Positions 10,701-19,827 of a stretch of DNA of 35,707 nucleotides are shown here, piece by piece. A program made the translations under genes and the position numbers. Source of the stretch: Tieghemiomyces parasiticus (taxonomy: Eukaryota; Kickxellomycota; Dimargaritomycetes; Dimargaritales; Dimargaritaceae); contig JANBPT010000446.1 in the NCBI GenBank assembly GCA_027575765.1, positions 1-35,707 on the forward strand, in the 5' to 3' direction. The stretch's first letter is position 1, and each line of letters opens with the position of its first letter. Below the pieces are notes generated by a model that worked only from the letters and a program-made list of their open reading frames with translations, searched no databases and was not told the origin of the DNA.

Positions 10701-12303
10701 TACAGCCTCCCCACGCGACCTCGTTATTCTCGAACGGTATTCGCAGACCTCGTCGTCATTATCGGACGGCCCCAACTTCTCTACCAACTCCCGTGGCACC
10801 CTGCCGCTCCGCGAGGACGAAGACGAGGACGGATCCGTAGTCCGACCCACCTCAGCCGTCGTTGCCGTGAGGTCCACCGGTAGCACGAAGCCGGTCATTA
10901 TGGACATCACCTCACCGCTCCTGCGCCGCCCTTCCCATCCGCTGAGTCTCGCCTTCACCCCGGCCTCCGCACCGGCGGTGCCCGTCTCCCCTGTCGAATC
11001 GGGTTCCACCTCGGTAGTCGCTAAGCCCACTACCGACCCACCCAAGCCGGATGCCATTAGCGAACCCCTTACCTCACGAAGCTTTCCGTCGGTTGCCACC
11101 GGTCGCAAGCGTTCATCCACCGTGACACCTTTCCTGAACCTAGAACACGAAAGCCGCCACCATATCGGACCCGCCGCGGCCTATCACTACAGCCACTCGC
11201 ATCTCCCGGCTCAGACCATCCCGTTGTCCGAGCTGCGGGCCTCGATCTCGTCTGACATCTCCTTGAGCCCCGTTGGTGTCCCCGGGTCGCCGCGTGGGTC
11301 CCCCCGGATCCGCCGGATGCCCAGTACATCCACACCCTACGGTTCCGTGCGCCGCCGCCGGCCCTCTGCCCCACCCCGTTTCAAGACGGTGTCGTTTGCC
11401 CCCGTAACTGAGACCGAGCAAACCACCGGCATGTCTCGGTACCCCGTTGGAGCCATCTCGCTCGCCCCGATCAGCCTAGGTCACCCGGAAGCCGCCGCTA
11501 ATCCCGCTTCCTCGCCGCAGAGCCTCTCCACCGTCACCTCGCCGGCGCTCCCGCCCTCCGCCACGTTCGGTACTCCTGCCGAAGCCCTCGCCTCGTGGTC
11601 CAGCCCCGACCCGGAACCCAATGGCGCCCCGGCCACCATCGCTGGCACGGGCAAATCAAGCCGCCGAAGTGCCTCGTCGATCCCGCCCGCCCGCCGTTTC
11701 TCGGATGGCTGCCTCCTCGAGTCCCGCCACCTCCCGCGGTCCCCCGGCCAGGATACTTTTGCCCTCCAGCAGCAGCGTGGGTTTCCGGGCGGCATCCAAC
11801 TCAGCCGTCAAGTAACGACCGACAGCTTGGCGGCTACGTTTGGCTACACGGGTGGTGGTAGCCGTGCCAACAGCAATCCCAACAGCCCCCACCATCGCCG
11901 CCAGTCCTCGATGCGTAATTCCACGACTTCTCCACTCCCCACCTCGCTCTCGGGTTACATCAACAGCCGCCGGTCGTCCACCGCCGCTCCGCTGTTTACG
12001 CTAAGCGTATCCAAACCTGACCTCCACACGGCCCTTGACACGGACTTTTATGAGGGTGAGACCCCGGACTTCACCACGTCATCATTACTCGACCGGTTTG
12101 CCGACCAGGACCGTATCATCCGGTCGTGGCATAGTCGGTTGGAAAAGGAGGCGCGGCGGTTGGACCAGGCTCTTAGGATGATGGAGCTGGAGGATTCGGC
12201 GAGCGACGACGAAAGTGCGACCGGGGATGAAGTGATTGACAACCTGACCGACAGCCAGGATATCCTCCGTGATGTGGGCTTCGATATCCGACCTGCCCAA
12301 TAA
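7714..12303 (+). CDS. Large coiled-coil, disordered protein with HR1-like coil
   Basis: I place the start at the first in-frame ATG (7714, MASAMHL), giving 1529 residues; the open frame reaches back to a TTG at 7351 but that part reads like a leader. Near residues 86-150, the pattern around ITSLRDRIAKETRTVEGLRK followed by a second helix resembles an HR1 (Rho-binding) antiparallel coil; this is an inference from pattern. Further coiled coils lie at about 222-270, 641-680, 863-925 (regular EREQLYADRERLWQERHDLL) and 1457-1495. Between them are long Ser/Pro/Thr/Arg-rich disordered stretches, including two RPSG..VDP repeats near 450. The C-terminus is acidic. No membrane segment or catalytic domain was seen. 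The codons are strongly GC-ending and there is no intron. A cytoskeletal or polarity scaffold is plausible but unproven; I do not recognise a named orthologue. Confidence 0.85.
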   Translation: MASAMHLTPTLPQRTSQRWALDKRTPASSSARPRDDSSSHGRPPVSPAKGDLVSHVFRATEPLAVPAASETKRLEAQRYTLDTDITSLRDRIAKETRTVEGLRKLFKAQEANSDSTWQTQQEINLCENRLLSLNKEADDKGQQLLQVENEVQRHYLAVLRQQVAWHQDMAQSVYGWTSQTLVESAEHTPVANSPREPKVQSHAATEEGPPGDDLNDSGSPRVRQLQHRVQQLAVELFQTQEELSTTQAGAQRLRAERNGLLRHVQTLQRGLDLIFLYTQESYTVSSDEISYRDHLDQLFTVRDRASFLTVDSGMNETGRPLSFTGSNWSAGGGPAQEARISQIIRHPNDTDPTLEDPAQLTTTSRQFALRLYDSFTKCRNDVVEAHAQLKAKSQYFKILHKFVDLHDLDAAQPNGPSSNGTRYSVPSARLRTSMDEEMARDTHLFEWFNRRTPSRPSGVSVDPSRPSGLGVDPPSGTPTMGASTTATAPAPRQASAFKQLRRQISTVLRPGANTGSGNGGAAPSSPARNSAKIDRKKSGGQGGWLFRQRSLLSMGSHSGPSARPSMQDHHPIGQPGSGNSSKRHTVASTEMDAVPLGRAIRGSTSEGQMRSGGRVTYGASGPHSGTAAFPPLHCHPDFVVYDSQMGQRVGQLENAVYERDTVISELSAQVHDLTLNLDHIQSRHLKVVRPIKSLFYQLPAFLPETTFVPPRALTEWIEREQESQRTAVMRYIEGPTATLEPVTNTSPPVVPAPRSSLQLLGRSNRASMEPPTPVIGHPTPVIDTTVQTTTVISNRTPTTLTLTTTSTWNPQAVRHPVRHGGPEPTTMTTDRVLDLDEILLPDQLPRFMFSFAEFVERIDTLIQENASLRNRVTRLELVRSELDQVREQLYQDRETLIVEREQLYADRERLWQERHDLLAERSRRLSTESPMSSAVAGAGLARPLLHRRASDTSVAYPASDAASMSSSSARLTAVPGVGPRAILSRQESEVDSLIDRTASPRDLVILERYSQTSSSLSDGPNFSTNSRGTLPLREDEDEDGSVVRPTSAVVAVRSTGSTKPVIMDITSPLLRRPSHPLSLAFTPASAPAVPVSPVESGSTSVVAKPTTDPPKPDAISEPLTSRSFPSVATGRKRSSTVTPFLNLEHESRHHIGPAAAYHYSHSHLPAQTIPLSELRASISSDISLSPVGVPGSPRGSPRIRRMPSTSTPYGSVRRRRPSAPPRFKTVSFAPVTETEQTTGMSRYPVGAISLAPISLGHPEAAANPASSPQSLSTVTSPALPPSATFGTPAEALASWSSPDPEPNGAPATIAGTGKSSRRSASSIPPARRFSDGCLLESRHLPRSPGQDTFALQQQRGFPGGIQLSRQVTTDSLAATFGYTGGGSRANSNPNSPHHRRQSSMRNSTTSPLPTSLSGYINSRRSSTAAPLFTLSVSKPDLHTALDTDFYEGETPDFTTSSLLDRFADQDRIIRSWHSRLEKEARRLDQALRMMELEDSASDDESATGDEVIDNLTDSQDILRDVGFDIRPAQ

Positions 12304-12937
12304 CATTCGTGTGACGACTGATGACGGGCTCTTTTTTTATTTATTTTTTAGTTTGATATACTCGCCTTGTACAATTGAGTTAAGGGGGTCCATTGTCCCC
12401 TGTCCTCGTGGGTGTGCGTGTGTGTGTTTCTTCGTTACCCCTCCCCCCCTCCCCGCTTGCCCCTTCCCTCCACCAACCGCTTATATCGCAACGATGTCCT
12501 ATGCATGGCTATCATGTCTGATACACGTCTGCTATTGTGTCCAACTCATATCTGACGATGTTTCGAGACAGAGTGTAATCTCGACTCTCGAAGTTCCATC
12601 ACATTAATAGTATTATTGTTATTGTTATTATTCCGCGCCCCTCCCTTCCCACTGCCCCATTTTTTGCATTCGCCTGATACTCGTTACACGTTATTATGAG
12701 TCTATTCATGTATCTTTTGATTTTCGAATGGCCCGCTTGGCTCACCATCACCCATTCCTCCTTCCCTCATATTTAGCATTATCATCATTTTCAGCGGCTT
12801 TAATCTGACAATTGTTTCTATTTCACCATCATGGCCACACGGACAGTATCCTGTTACACTCTACGCTCTTGTTTTCGCAGAAGTCGTTTATGCCTCTCCT
12901 CTCCATTCACTAGGCGATTAGTAGCCTTTAATGCCAG
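12304..12937. other. 3' flank, AT-rich
   Basis: This stretch is the AT-rich 3' region after the coiled-coil gene, with T runs just after the stop (12330-12350), a GTGTGTG run near 12415 and a TTA/TTG-type repeat at about 12604-12632. No gene was recognised. Confidence 0.5.
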
Positions 12938-13163
12938 CTAATAAATCTTTTCATCGCCCAGACGTTGGCCATCCTGACGATCGATCCCAATGCTCATGAG
13001 TCCTTTGCCAGCTTCGATGACCCAGCGACTGATTGGGGTATCGGCATTGGCCCGCCAGTTTTAAGCCACGCGGTTGAGACCAGGCTGAGAGGTGGCGGAA
13101 ACGATGGTGATGGCCAAGGTAGCGAGGGCAAGGGCGGTGGGTAAGAATGAACGTGATACGCAT
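12938..13163 (-). pseudogene. Possible broken small secreted-protein gene
   Basis: On the minus strand an ATG at 13163 opens MRITFILT. After one frameshift the next frame continues as a hydrophobic stretch (ALALATLAITIVSATSQPG, a plausible signal peptide), then an in-frame TAA, then NWRANADTPISRWVIEAGKG and IGIDRQDGQRLGDEKIY before a stop at 12938. Size and layout (signal peptide plus about 50 residues) parallel the intact small secreted protein at 15615, though I see no clear sequence identity. It sits right beside the mariner relic. The frameshift and the stop are read directly; that this was once a gene is inference. Confidence 0.3.
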
Positions 13164-13345
13164 AATATAGCCGTAGGTTTGATTATCGTAGTATAAATGC
13201 AACAAAGACATTTGCCAATTTTTAGGCCAAATGACGTAAATTAAATATAATCGCCAATACTCTGTACCACTCGGCGAGCCCTTTCTATCCAGCTACCGTA
13301 GCAGGCTCTACAGTCATTTGGCTGGAGCCTGGCTAGCTCTGATTA

Positions 13346-14265
13346 CTAGGCGTCTAAGGCCGCCTCCACCGTGGTAAACCTTTTACCCCTAGGTCGCTGT
13401 TTGATATCCCTGAACAGCCGGAAGGTGCAGGGAGGGCAAGTCAGCAGGACTGTAGGGAGGGGTTGGAAGGCCTGAGTTTAGAGGTGAAAATGTAAGCCTG
13501 GGTAGCTGCTGCACAATGTGGTGGTGCATTATCATGGTGAAGCTCCGGGGGGGGGAGAGTGACGGTCCAGACTTCCATGTGTCTTTGCCCAGGCCTGGAG
13601 CATGAGCTTCAGCCCGTACTCTACACAGAGTTCGGTAAAGACCTTGACATCTGGGGGGCTTGTCACTCAGGTGTAATAAGCCACGCCTGATGATAATCAA
13701 TGGTCAGTATCACCTTGGGTGTGGTATGGCCTTGGCAAGTCCCAGTTGGGACAGGGTCTCCTTTAGGATACCACCTTCAGTGACTAGAGCCAGCAGAGGG
13801 GGGGTCATAAAGGTACACCCACGTCCCATCACCTGTGACGGTGGAGTCCAGCAGGTAGTCACTAGCTCTCATTGAACTCCTCCAGGAACTCGGTGGGCAA
13901 AACGTACCTATTGGGGTTACTGGCCGCCAGTGAGGTTGTGGGGGATCCAGAAATTGAAACATCTGTGCAACCCCAGGTCCCTGTGCAGGCCATTGTGCAT
14001 AGTACTAGTGGAAGTGCGGTAGGCATGGCCTAGTTTGTCAGCAGTATGTTGAGGGTTGTTCTCCAACCGTTCCAGAATTATGATCCCATGAGGTTTGCCA
14101 ATGTCATCTGACGAGCAACTAAGGCGTGGCTCATATCTTCAATGGAGTAGTGACCTGTGCTAAAGCGGACCAGTTACTTGTTAACGGTGCCGGGGTAAGG
14201 GTTGGCCAAGCCTTATGTCACTCAGTTCAGATAAAATGTAATCTGCCGTATGGCCCTTGGACTAA
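13346..14265 (-). mobile_element. Decayed mariner-type transposase (relic copy 2)
   Basis: The minus strand shows mariner transposase motifs in order: TGDGTWVYLYD (about 13805-13840, first Asp), HDNAPPHCAAAT (13502-13536, second Asp), PYSP followed by Asp-Leu (about 13445-13460, third Asp), and in another frame RLFRDIKQRPRGKRFTTV ending at a stop at 13346. The second-to-third Asp gap is close to the D34D spacing of mariner but shortened, with a frameshift between them. Stops and frameshifts rule out activity. It is better preserved than copy 1 (150-1160), to which it aligns along about 1 kb in the same orientation. Terminal repeats were not found. Confidence 0.8.
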
Positions 14266-15447
14266 TGATTAAAAATAGGCACCCGCACATTACGCCTGGT
14301 AAACTTGGGCGGGGTGAGGGGATGGAGCTTTAGAAGTCGACATGATAGAGAGGTAAAATCGTAAGTTGTGACGCGAGGAATGGTCCAATCTTTGAATAGT
14401 TTATACCATTCAGTTTCTCGCTTAAAACGCCTTGATTTCATCTACAATGTTCATGCCCAGGACCTCAAACATTGCCCAACCAAGTTTTTTGGCAGTACCT
14501 ATAAATTAGGGAGAGAAGGGACGTGATAGCAACGTAACGCCCGGAGATTTGCGTTGGGGAGAGAAGACAATGATTACACAAAGAAGTTATATATATATAT
14601 ATATTAACGACTTTGTCCTTCCCGCCGCGCAACGTCTGCCCATCTTCTCGATTTTTGAAGTTGACCCTGCCATCTGTGACTGCCAGTCCCTACCTCACTA
14701 CCGCTACTCCTTCTTGATATTCGTGCTCATCACACTGGCTTCCATTAATCTCCCGCACTCATCTAACGCGTGTCGCATGTAAGGCATTAAATAAACCGAC
14801 GTCCTTCTCCTCTCTCTTACCCAGGCCACATCTCCTCCCGCCGCCATCGCAATATCCTAACGAAGGCCCTCCCCCGGATCTGGACACGCTGCCAAGACAG
14901 GCAGTCCCTATTCCACATCTAACGGCCTCTCCCCCTCCCAGGGACTCTCCCCCACCCCTCCTAAAGGCCAACTGTAACCATTTTTTCTCCACCGGAGTTC
15001 CACTTTTTTCTTGAGTTGGACGTACAATGGCCACCGGCCTCCACTACAAGAGTGGCAGCGTTTTACGCGACGTAAACCTTCCCCTTTCCCACCCTCACTC
15101 ACATACTCTTCCGCTAAATTTAAATGAATAATCAAATTATAGAGGGCTTTATTATACACATGGCCAACGAATGGTGCCAAAAGCCTGTGCTGCGATGAGT
15201 GTGGTATGATGGGGGATTGCTCAACCTGTATCCCCTCTCCTCCTTCCCTCCTACCGCTGCCAATAGCCAGCCAGTGCGCTCTCCTCAAACCTCTTAGTTG
15301 GTCAGCCAGTTGAGGCCGGTGCGGCCTAAACTCAAAGCTCGCCGTACTCTATCGATTTCTTAGTTTAGCTACCCTTTGTTGCGAAGGTAACGAGCGCGCC
15401 CTCTCTCCCTCTTCACCCTAGATCTCGCCCATATGGCCATCGTTCCT
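14266..15447. other. Intergenic, no gene recognised
   Basis: This stretch lies between the second mariner relic and the small secreted-protein gene. It holds a TA dinucleotide run at 14588-14605 and C/T-rich stretches from 14800. Open frames on both strands lack domain motifs and I do not call them. Confidence 0.5.
14588..14605. repeat. TA microsatellite
   Basis: This is an uninterrupted run of about nine TA units. Confidence 0.85.
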
Positions 15448-15455
15448 TATAAATA
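15448..15455 (+). promoter_or_regulatory. TATA box of the small secreted-protein gene
   Basis: TATAAATA lies 167 bases before the ATG at 15615, with C/T-rich sequence between, as expected for a TATA box and transcription start region. Confidence 0.5.
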
Positions 15456-15614
15456 GGAGGAGGAATAACCGCCAATTATATTATCATCCAACTACTCCAT
15501 TAACCTTGATTTATCCCGTAGCGCACTCTACTTCGCCTTCGATCACGCCACTTTCCCCTCCCCCGCTTTCTCCGCCACTCCGACCTTCACTTTACCCAGT
15601 ACTCTCTCGCCACC

Positions 15615-15920
15615 ATGAAGCTCACCACCTCGTCCGGACTTGTCGTCGCCATGATCGCTTTCATGGCTGCCAGCCCCGCAATCGTCCACGCCAACCCCGC
15701 CACTAAAAGCCCTCTGTCGGAACAAGGAAGCTACCACTTGGGCGAGGGCCCCAATAAAGGAATCCACCGACTAGAGAGTACCTCTAGCATTAACCGCCCA
15801 TCCTCTAAGGGTAACAAATCACCTTGGAACAAAATTGTGAATTTATGCAAAGGTATTTTCTGCAAGTCGCCACAGCTGGATGTGAAGAAGGTCGCTGACG
15901 CTGTGCGCATGACTGGCTAA
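15615..15920 (+). CDS. Small secreted protein, 101 residues
   Basis: The ATG sits in a near-perfect Kozak context (CGCCACCATGA), with a TATAAATA box upstream at 15448. The N-terminus is a classical signal peptide: Lys2, then a hydrophobic core (GLVVAMIAFMAA) and a likely cleavage after IVHA near residue 26. The mature part is about 75 residues, Ser/Lys/Asn-rich, with a single closely spaced cysteine pair (CKGIFCK) and a C-terminal charged helix-like end. No known domain is visible. It is probably exported. A role as surface or effector-type peptide is only inferred. An intron-split C-terminal extension cannot be excluded, but the TAA at 15918-15920 is followed by AT-rich untranslated-looking sequence. 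Confidence 0.75.
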   Translation: MKLTTSSGLVVAMIAFMAASPAIVHANPATKSPLSEQGSYHLGEGPNKGIHRLESTSSINRPSSKGNKSPWNKIVNLCKGIFCKSPQLDVKKVADAVRMTG

Positions 15921-16494
15921 AGCGACGCTGTGACATTCACATCCACCCGTGACTTTTATGCTGGCTTTCCATTCAACCCTGAGGTTACAGATGGATTGAT
16001 TTTGGTCACTCGCTCTGTCTCGGATTAGTCTCTCCCCTCCCTGTCCACCCTCTTCCTTACTTTACCTCCACCTCCCATGGTCCTCCCCCCTAACGAAGGC
16101 CTGTTGATGTGACGTCGTATTAACCGATTTTCTTTCTTGTGCAGACCTCCTCCGAGGTCAAGGCAGATAATTATAGGTATATATGTGTATAGCTATTGTT
16201 TATGGAAAAGTTACAGAACCATGGCTCGGACTGAAAATAAAATATAAGAAGCGTTTTGACAGGAATTAAATTGACTCGAAGCAAACTAAATGGTAGCATC
16301 GGGCAGGCGGCTACGCTACAATAGAGGACAGCGGGGATATACAATTTTCTTAAAAAAATATATGATGACATCCAGTAAAAATAGGAAACCTATAAATATC
16401 GGAAGAGGAACTTAGCCGCTGGAAGAATCGGGAGAAAGGTGAGAGGAAGGGAGGGGGGTAGCCACACCTTCAAATCCCGTAGGTAGGGCACCGT
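15921..16494. other. Convergent 3' region between two genes
   Basis: The small secreted-protein gene (plus) and the actin-binding gene (minus) end toward each other here. AATAAAATA near 16235 could serve as a polyadenylation signal for the plus-strand gene. No further gene was seen. Confidence 0.45.
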
Positions 16495-18801
16495 TTAGTG
16501 GCCACCGCCACCACCCTCCTCCAGCTCGACATAGTTGGACGGGAACAGTCCCACATGGCCCGTCTTGGCGCTGACGCCCTGCCACCACTCGTCCGACACA
16601 AACTCAATCGCGACGATACGGTCGCCCTCGACGAACCCGAGCTCGTTGTCCTCGCTCGGATCGAAATCAAACTGCGCCACGGCGGTGTGGCCTTCATCGT
16701 CAGCCTGGGCGGATTCCTCGGCTGGTTCCTCAGACGGCTGGATTGTCGAGGTGGCGGTGGGGAGGGGTGGGGCTGGCGGCGCGGCAGGGGGCGATGCGGT
16801 GGCAGTCGTGGGTGGTCCTGCGGCCAGGGCGGCGGGAACAGGGGGAGCCGGTGGGGGCGGAGGCGGTGCCGCAGACGACGCTGCTGGAGCGGTCGCGACG
16901 ACGGGGGCGGGCGCCGCCGCAACCTCAATTTCCTCGACGTAGTTGGCCGGGAACATGCCCGACCGTTGGCCGTCCTCGCTAAACCCATGCCACCAGTCGT
17001 CGGCCAGTTTCTCAATATGGATGACCAATTCTCCCTCCGTAATGGTGAGTTCATTGTCCTCCTCAGCCTCATAGTCGTATAGCACGCGGGCTGTGGTGCC
17101 CTGGTCCGACGATGCTGGCGGATCGGAGACGGTGGCGCTGCGGGCCAGGGATTCGGCCAGGTGTGCTTCCTCTTCGGCCGCCTGGGCCTTCTTGTTGCGG
17201 TCTGCCTCTTCCTCTTCCTTTTTATTCCGGGCCTGGGCCTCTGCTGCCTCGCGCTCCCGAGCCTCCCGTTCTGCCTGGGCCTGGGCAGTTCGTTCGGCTT
17301 CCTCGCGTTGGCGTTCTTGGGCTTCAGCGGCAGCGGCGGCCTGCTGCCGCACCCGTTCCTGCTCTGCTTCGCGCTGTCGCTGGCGTTCCGCCTCAGCTTC
17401 GCGTTCACGGCGCCTCTGGTTCTCTTGCTCTTCGCGTTCGCGAGCTTCACGCTCCCGGCGTTGGGTCTCGGCCTGATGAGCGGCCTCTGCTTCCCTCTTC
17501 CTCTCTTCGGCGGCCTGGCGCTCACGTTCCTGGGCCTGGCGAGTCTCTTCCTCGCGCCGCTGGGCCTCCTGGCGTTCGCGGTCGCGGGCCTCGTCCTCCT
17601 CGCGGGCACGCTGTTCGCGCTGGCGTTCTTCCTGCTCCCGCTGGGCCCGCTCCTCAGCCTGGCGCTGCTGTCGGGCGTTTTCTTCTGCCTCACGGGCGGC
17701 CTGGGCTCGGCTCTCGGCCTCCCAGTCCACCTTCGGAGTGGCCGGGGCTGCGGACCGGTTGCGGAGGGCCTCGAGTTCCTGTTGACGGGCCTGCTGGGCC
17801 TCATTGGCAGAGTAGGACGTCGCTGCAGGGACGGGATGACGCTTCGACAGGTCGGGAATCTCGGTCTTTTTGTACACGGAGCCCTGGTCAAGGTGGAGGT
17901 CGGACATGGAGTGGCGAGAAAAATATTAGCGTCTTCATTTTCCGGCGGAGTGTACCGTGATCGGCCGCGGGGCTTGGGCCTGGCTGAACCAGGAACTTAC
18001 TACTGGTTTGACGGCCTCTTGGGACCGTTTGGTTTCATTATGCACTGAGTAGCGCGCACCGGAGCTCTCGCTGATTTTCTTGCGTATACGGTCGGGGCTG
18101 ACGTCGTCCTGGCGGTTACGACAAGAAGAGGTAGTTAAACGGAGGTGCAATGTGTGGAGCAAAGGTTAGGGATCGCTACTGGCCTGTGTTGTGAAAGTAG
18201 GAAGCGTAGGGTCTATCGGGTCATGTGCAGACCAGCCGCATCAGCGAGTTCACGTACCTCGTCACGGGCGTCGATTTGTACGTGGTAGCCCTGGTCGTAT
18301 GGGGGGTCGTGAAGGGTGGAACGAGATGAATCAATGGTTAATGCTAAGAAACGGGCCCTTGCTACGTAAGACAGCCCCAGCCCCGGGCTACTATCCGCCC
18401 TCTTCACCTCGGAAAGTAGCGTAACCCGTTTACGCAGTCTTCCCCCTTCCCCACCCTACACTTACCTTGAAGTAGTTGGACACGTCGTTCAAGTGGGACC
18501 CAAACAGCCCCTTTTTGGCGACGGGAACACCAGAGCCGCACCACGAGATGAAGGCAAACTTAGGCAACCCGGTATTTGAGTCCTGCACCCGCACGAACGC
18601 ATACTGAATCTTGCCGTCGTCAAACTCGTCGCTCAGGTCGTCCAAATCCCCCGCCCCTTCCTCCAGCACCTTGAGGTCATTGGTGCCCTTGTCGTAGCCG
18701 TACAGCGCCCAGCTTATGTCTTCGTCGCCCGACAGAATGCGCTGGTGCGTCGATACGAGGTCGCGTGAGAAGGTGGAAAAATTGACCTTGATGCCCGCCA
18801 T
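16495..18801 (-). CDS. ABP1: Abp1/drebrin-like actin-binding protein, four exons
   Basis: Proposed exons are 18466-18801, 18258-18290, 18001-18108 and 16495-17883, all in phase 0, giving 621 residues. Donors are GTAAGT, GTACGT and GTAAGT; acceptors end CAG. Exons 1-3 encode an ADF-homology domain (residues about 5-140), with YFK|GYHVQIDARDE|DDVSPDRI joining cleanly and ending ISESSGARYS as in yeast Abp1. A long Glu/Arg/Gln/Ala helix (about 211-400) follows, then SH3-1 (about 420-478, ALYDY-type start VLYDYEAEEDNEL, DDWWHG, FPANYV), a Pro/Ala linker, and SH3-2 (about 557-614, FDFDPSEDNEL, DEWWQG, FPSNYVEL). The family binds F-actin at endocytic patches, aids Arp2/3 and recruits partners by SH3. 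The in-frame ATG at 17907 lies in the last intron and is not the start. A second long minus-strand frame over exon 4 is a shadow. Confidence 0.93.
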
Positions 18802-19827
18802 GTCGTCCCGAAGCAGATAAGATGGAATGCAGGTGGGTTGGGCAGTGAGGGTAAGGAGATGGGTAGGCGGTGTAGTAGGGAAGGCTATAGAGTTGGGTAG
18901 TAAGGTTTCAGTTTAGGAGAAAAAGAGGGCTGCGCAGAGAAATGTATGCCCCAGGACAAAAGGGACCGAGGTAATGAAGACGAGATGAGTATGAGCCGTT
19001 CGGAGGGTGAAGCCCGTGGGCGGCAGGCCAAGCGAAACGGCGTTAGGGAGTGTATTGTCGAAAGCTAGCCGTACAGGGCAGGCGGAGAGGGACAATAGAG
19101 AGGATTGGGTGGGGATGCCTTGCCAAGCTGTGCTTGTTTTGCGCCAGTGGATGGCCAATGTGAGCCTAGTGCACAACCTGGCCTCCAGGCCCCCTCGCCC
19201 CTCCCCGCCAAGACCCTTCCTGAACCCATGCCCTCGGCGAGGAGGGTGTGTGATTCATATGCCGTATACATTGCATAGCTGGGGGCCGGGCAACTGTCAT
19301 GATCAGGCCGATAAATCACTACGCTTGACAGTGGGGCCCATTCTCTGGGCCATGTATAACCCCGTTTGCCAGAACCTACCCTCTGACGTCAGTCCTTTAA
19401 ACCCGGCCATGTCTAGCTGGCGGGTTAGCCAGGCAACTTGGTCAATAATCCCTTCGCATTGGTCGTCACCACAGGTGTATGTAGTTATCGGCTAGCTACG
19501 GTGACCGTGGGTGACTTGGGCCTACCCAACGATTATTATGGAGTGAATTTTATGTGTGTGTGTGTGTGGGGGGGTAATATAATTGAGAGGCGAAAGAAGT
19601 CAGGTGCAAAGCGTAGGCTGCAACCAATGCAATTCGATCTGGCCGTGGGGCCAGGGAATGAATGAGGTAAAAGGATGGTGGGCCAAAGAGTGTTTAACAA
19701 ACCTGGACTCCTTACGGCCTTTGATTAATCGTACAAAAGGCGACATCAAAAAAACCACGTCTTGACAGAGTTGAGGTCCTTGAGAGAGGTAAACGCAGGG
19801 AAGGGGATGGACGGCAGTCGTAAATCC
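18802..19827. other. Intergenic between Abp1-like and sorting nexin genes
   Basis: The first 200 bases are G/A-rich on plus (C/T-rich in the sense of the Abp1-like gene) and likely its promoter. A plus-strand frame at 19007-19495 stays open for 162 codons but starts at GTG, overlaps an equally open antisense frame and shows no domain. A TG run followed by poly-G lies at 19553-19576. Confidence 0.4.
19553..19568. repeat. TG microsatellite
   Basis: This is a run of about eight TG units followed by a G tract. Confidence 0.7.

Noticed and set aside
16460..16490. TTCAAATCCC resembling a tRNA T-loop
   Set aside because: No acceptor stem or cloverleaf can be drawn around it, and it adjoins the 3' end of the Abp1-like gene.
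16470..17891. 473-codon Arg/Pro-rich minus-strand frame over the Abp1-like last exon
   Set aside because: The overlapping frame carries two clear SH3 domains; this one is a low-complexity shadow.
17884..17907. ATG at 17907 as start of a separate SH3 protein
   Set aside because: The branch site and first CAG place this ATG inside the last intron of the Abp1-like gene, and the exon joins in phase with the upstream ADF-domain exons.
17161..18048. 295-codon plus-strand leucine/glycine/phenylalanine-rich frame that looks multi-membrane-spanning
   Set aside because: It is the antisense of the Glu/Arg-rich helix and crosses an exon-intron boundary of the Abp1-like gene.
19007..19495. 162-codon plus-strand frame
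   Set aside because: It starts at GTG, overlaps an equally open antisense frame, and shows no domain or clear codon bias.
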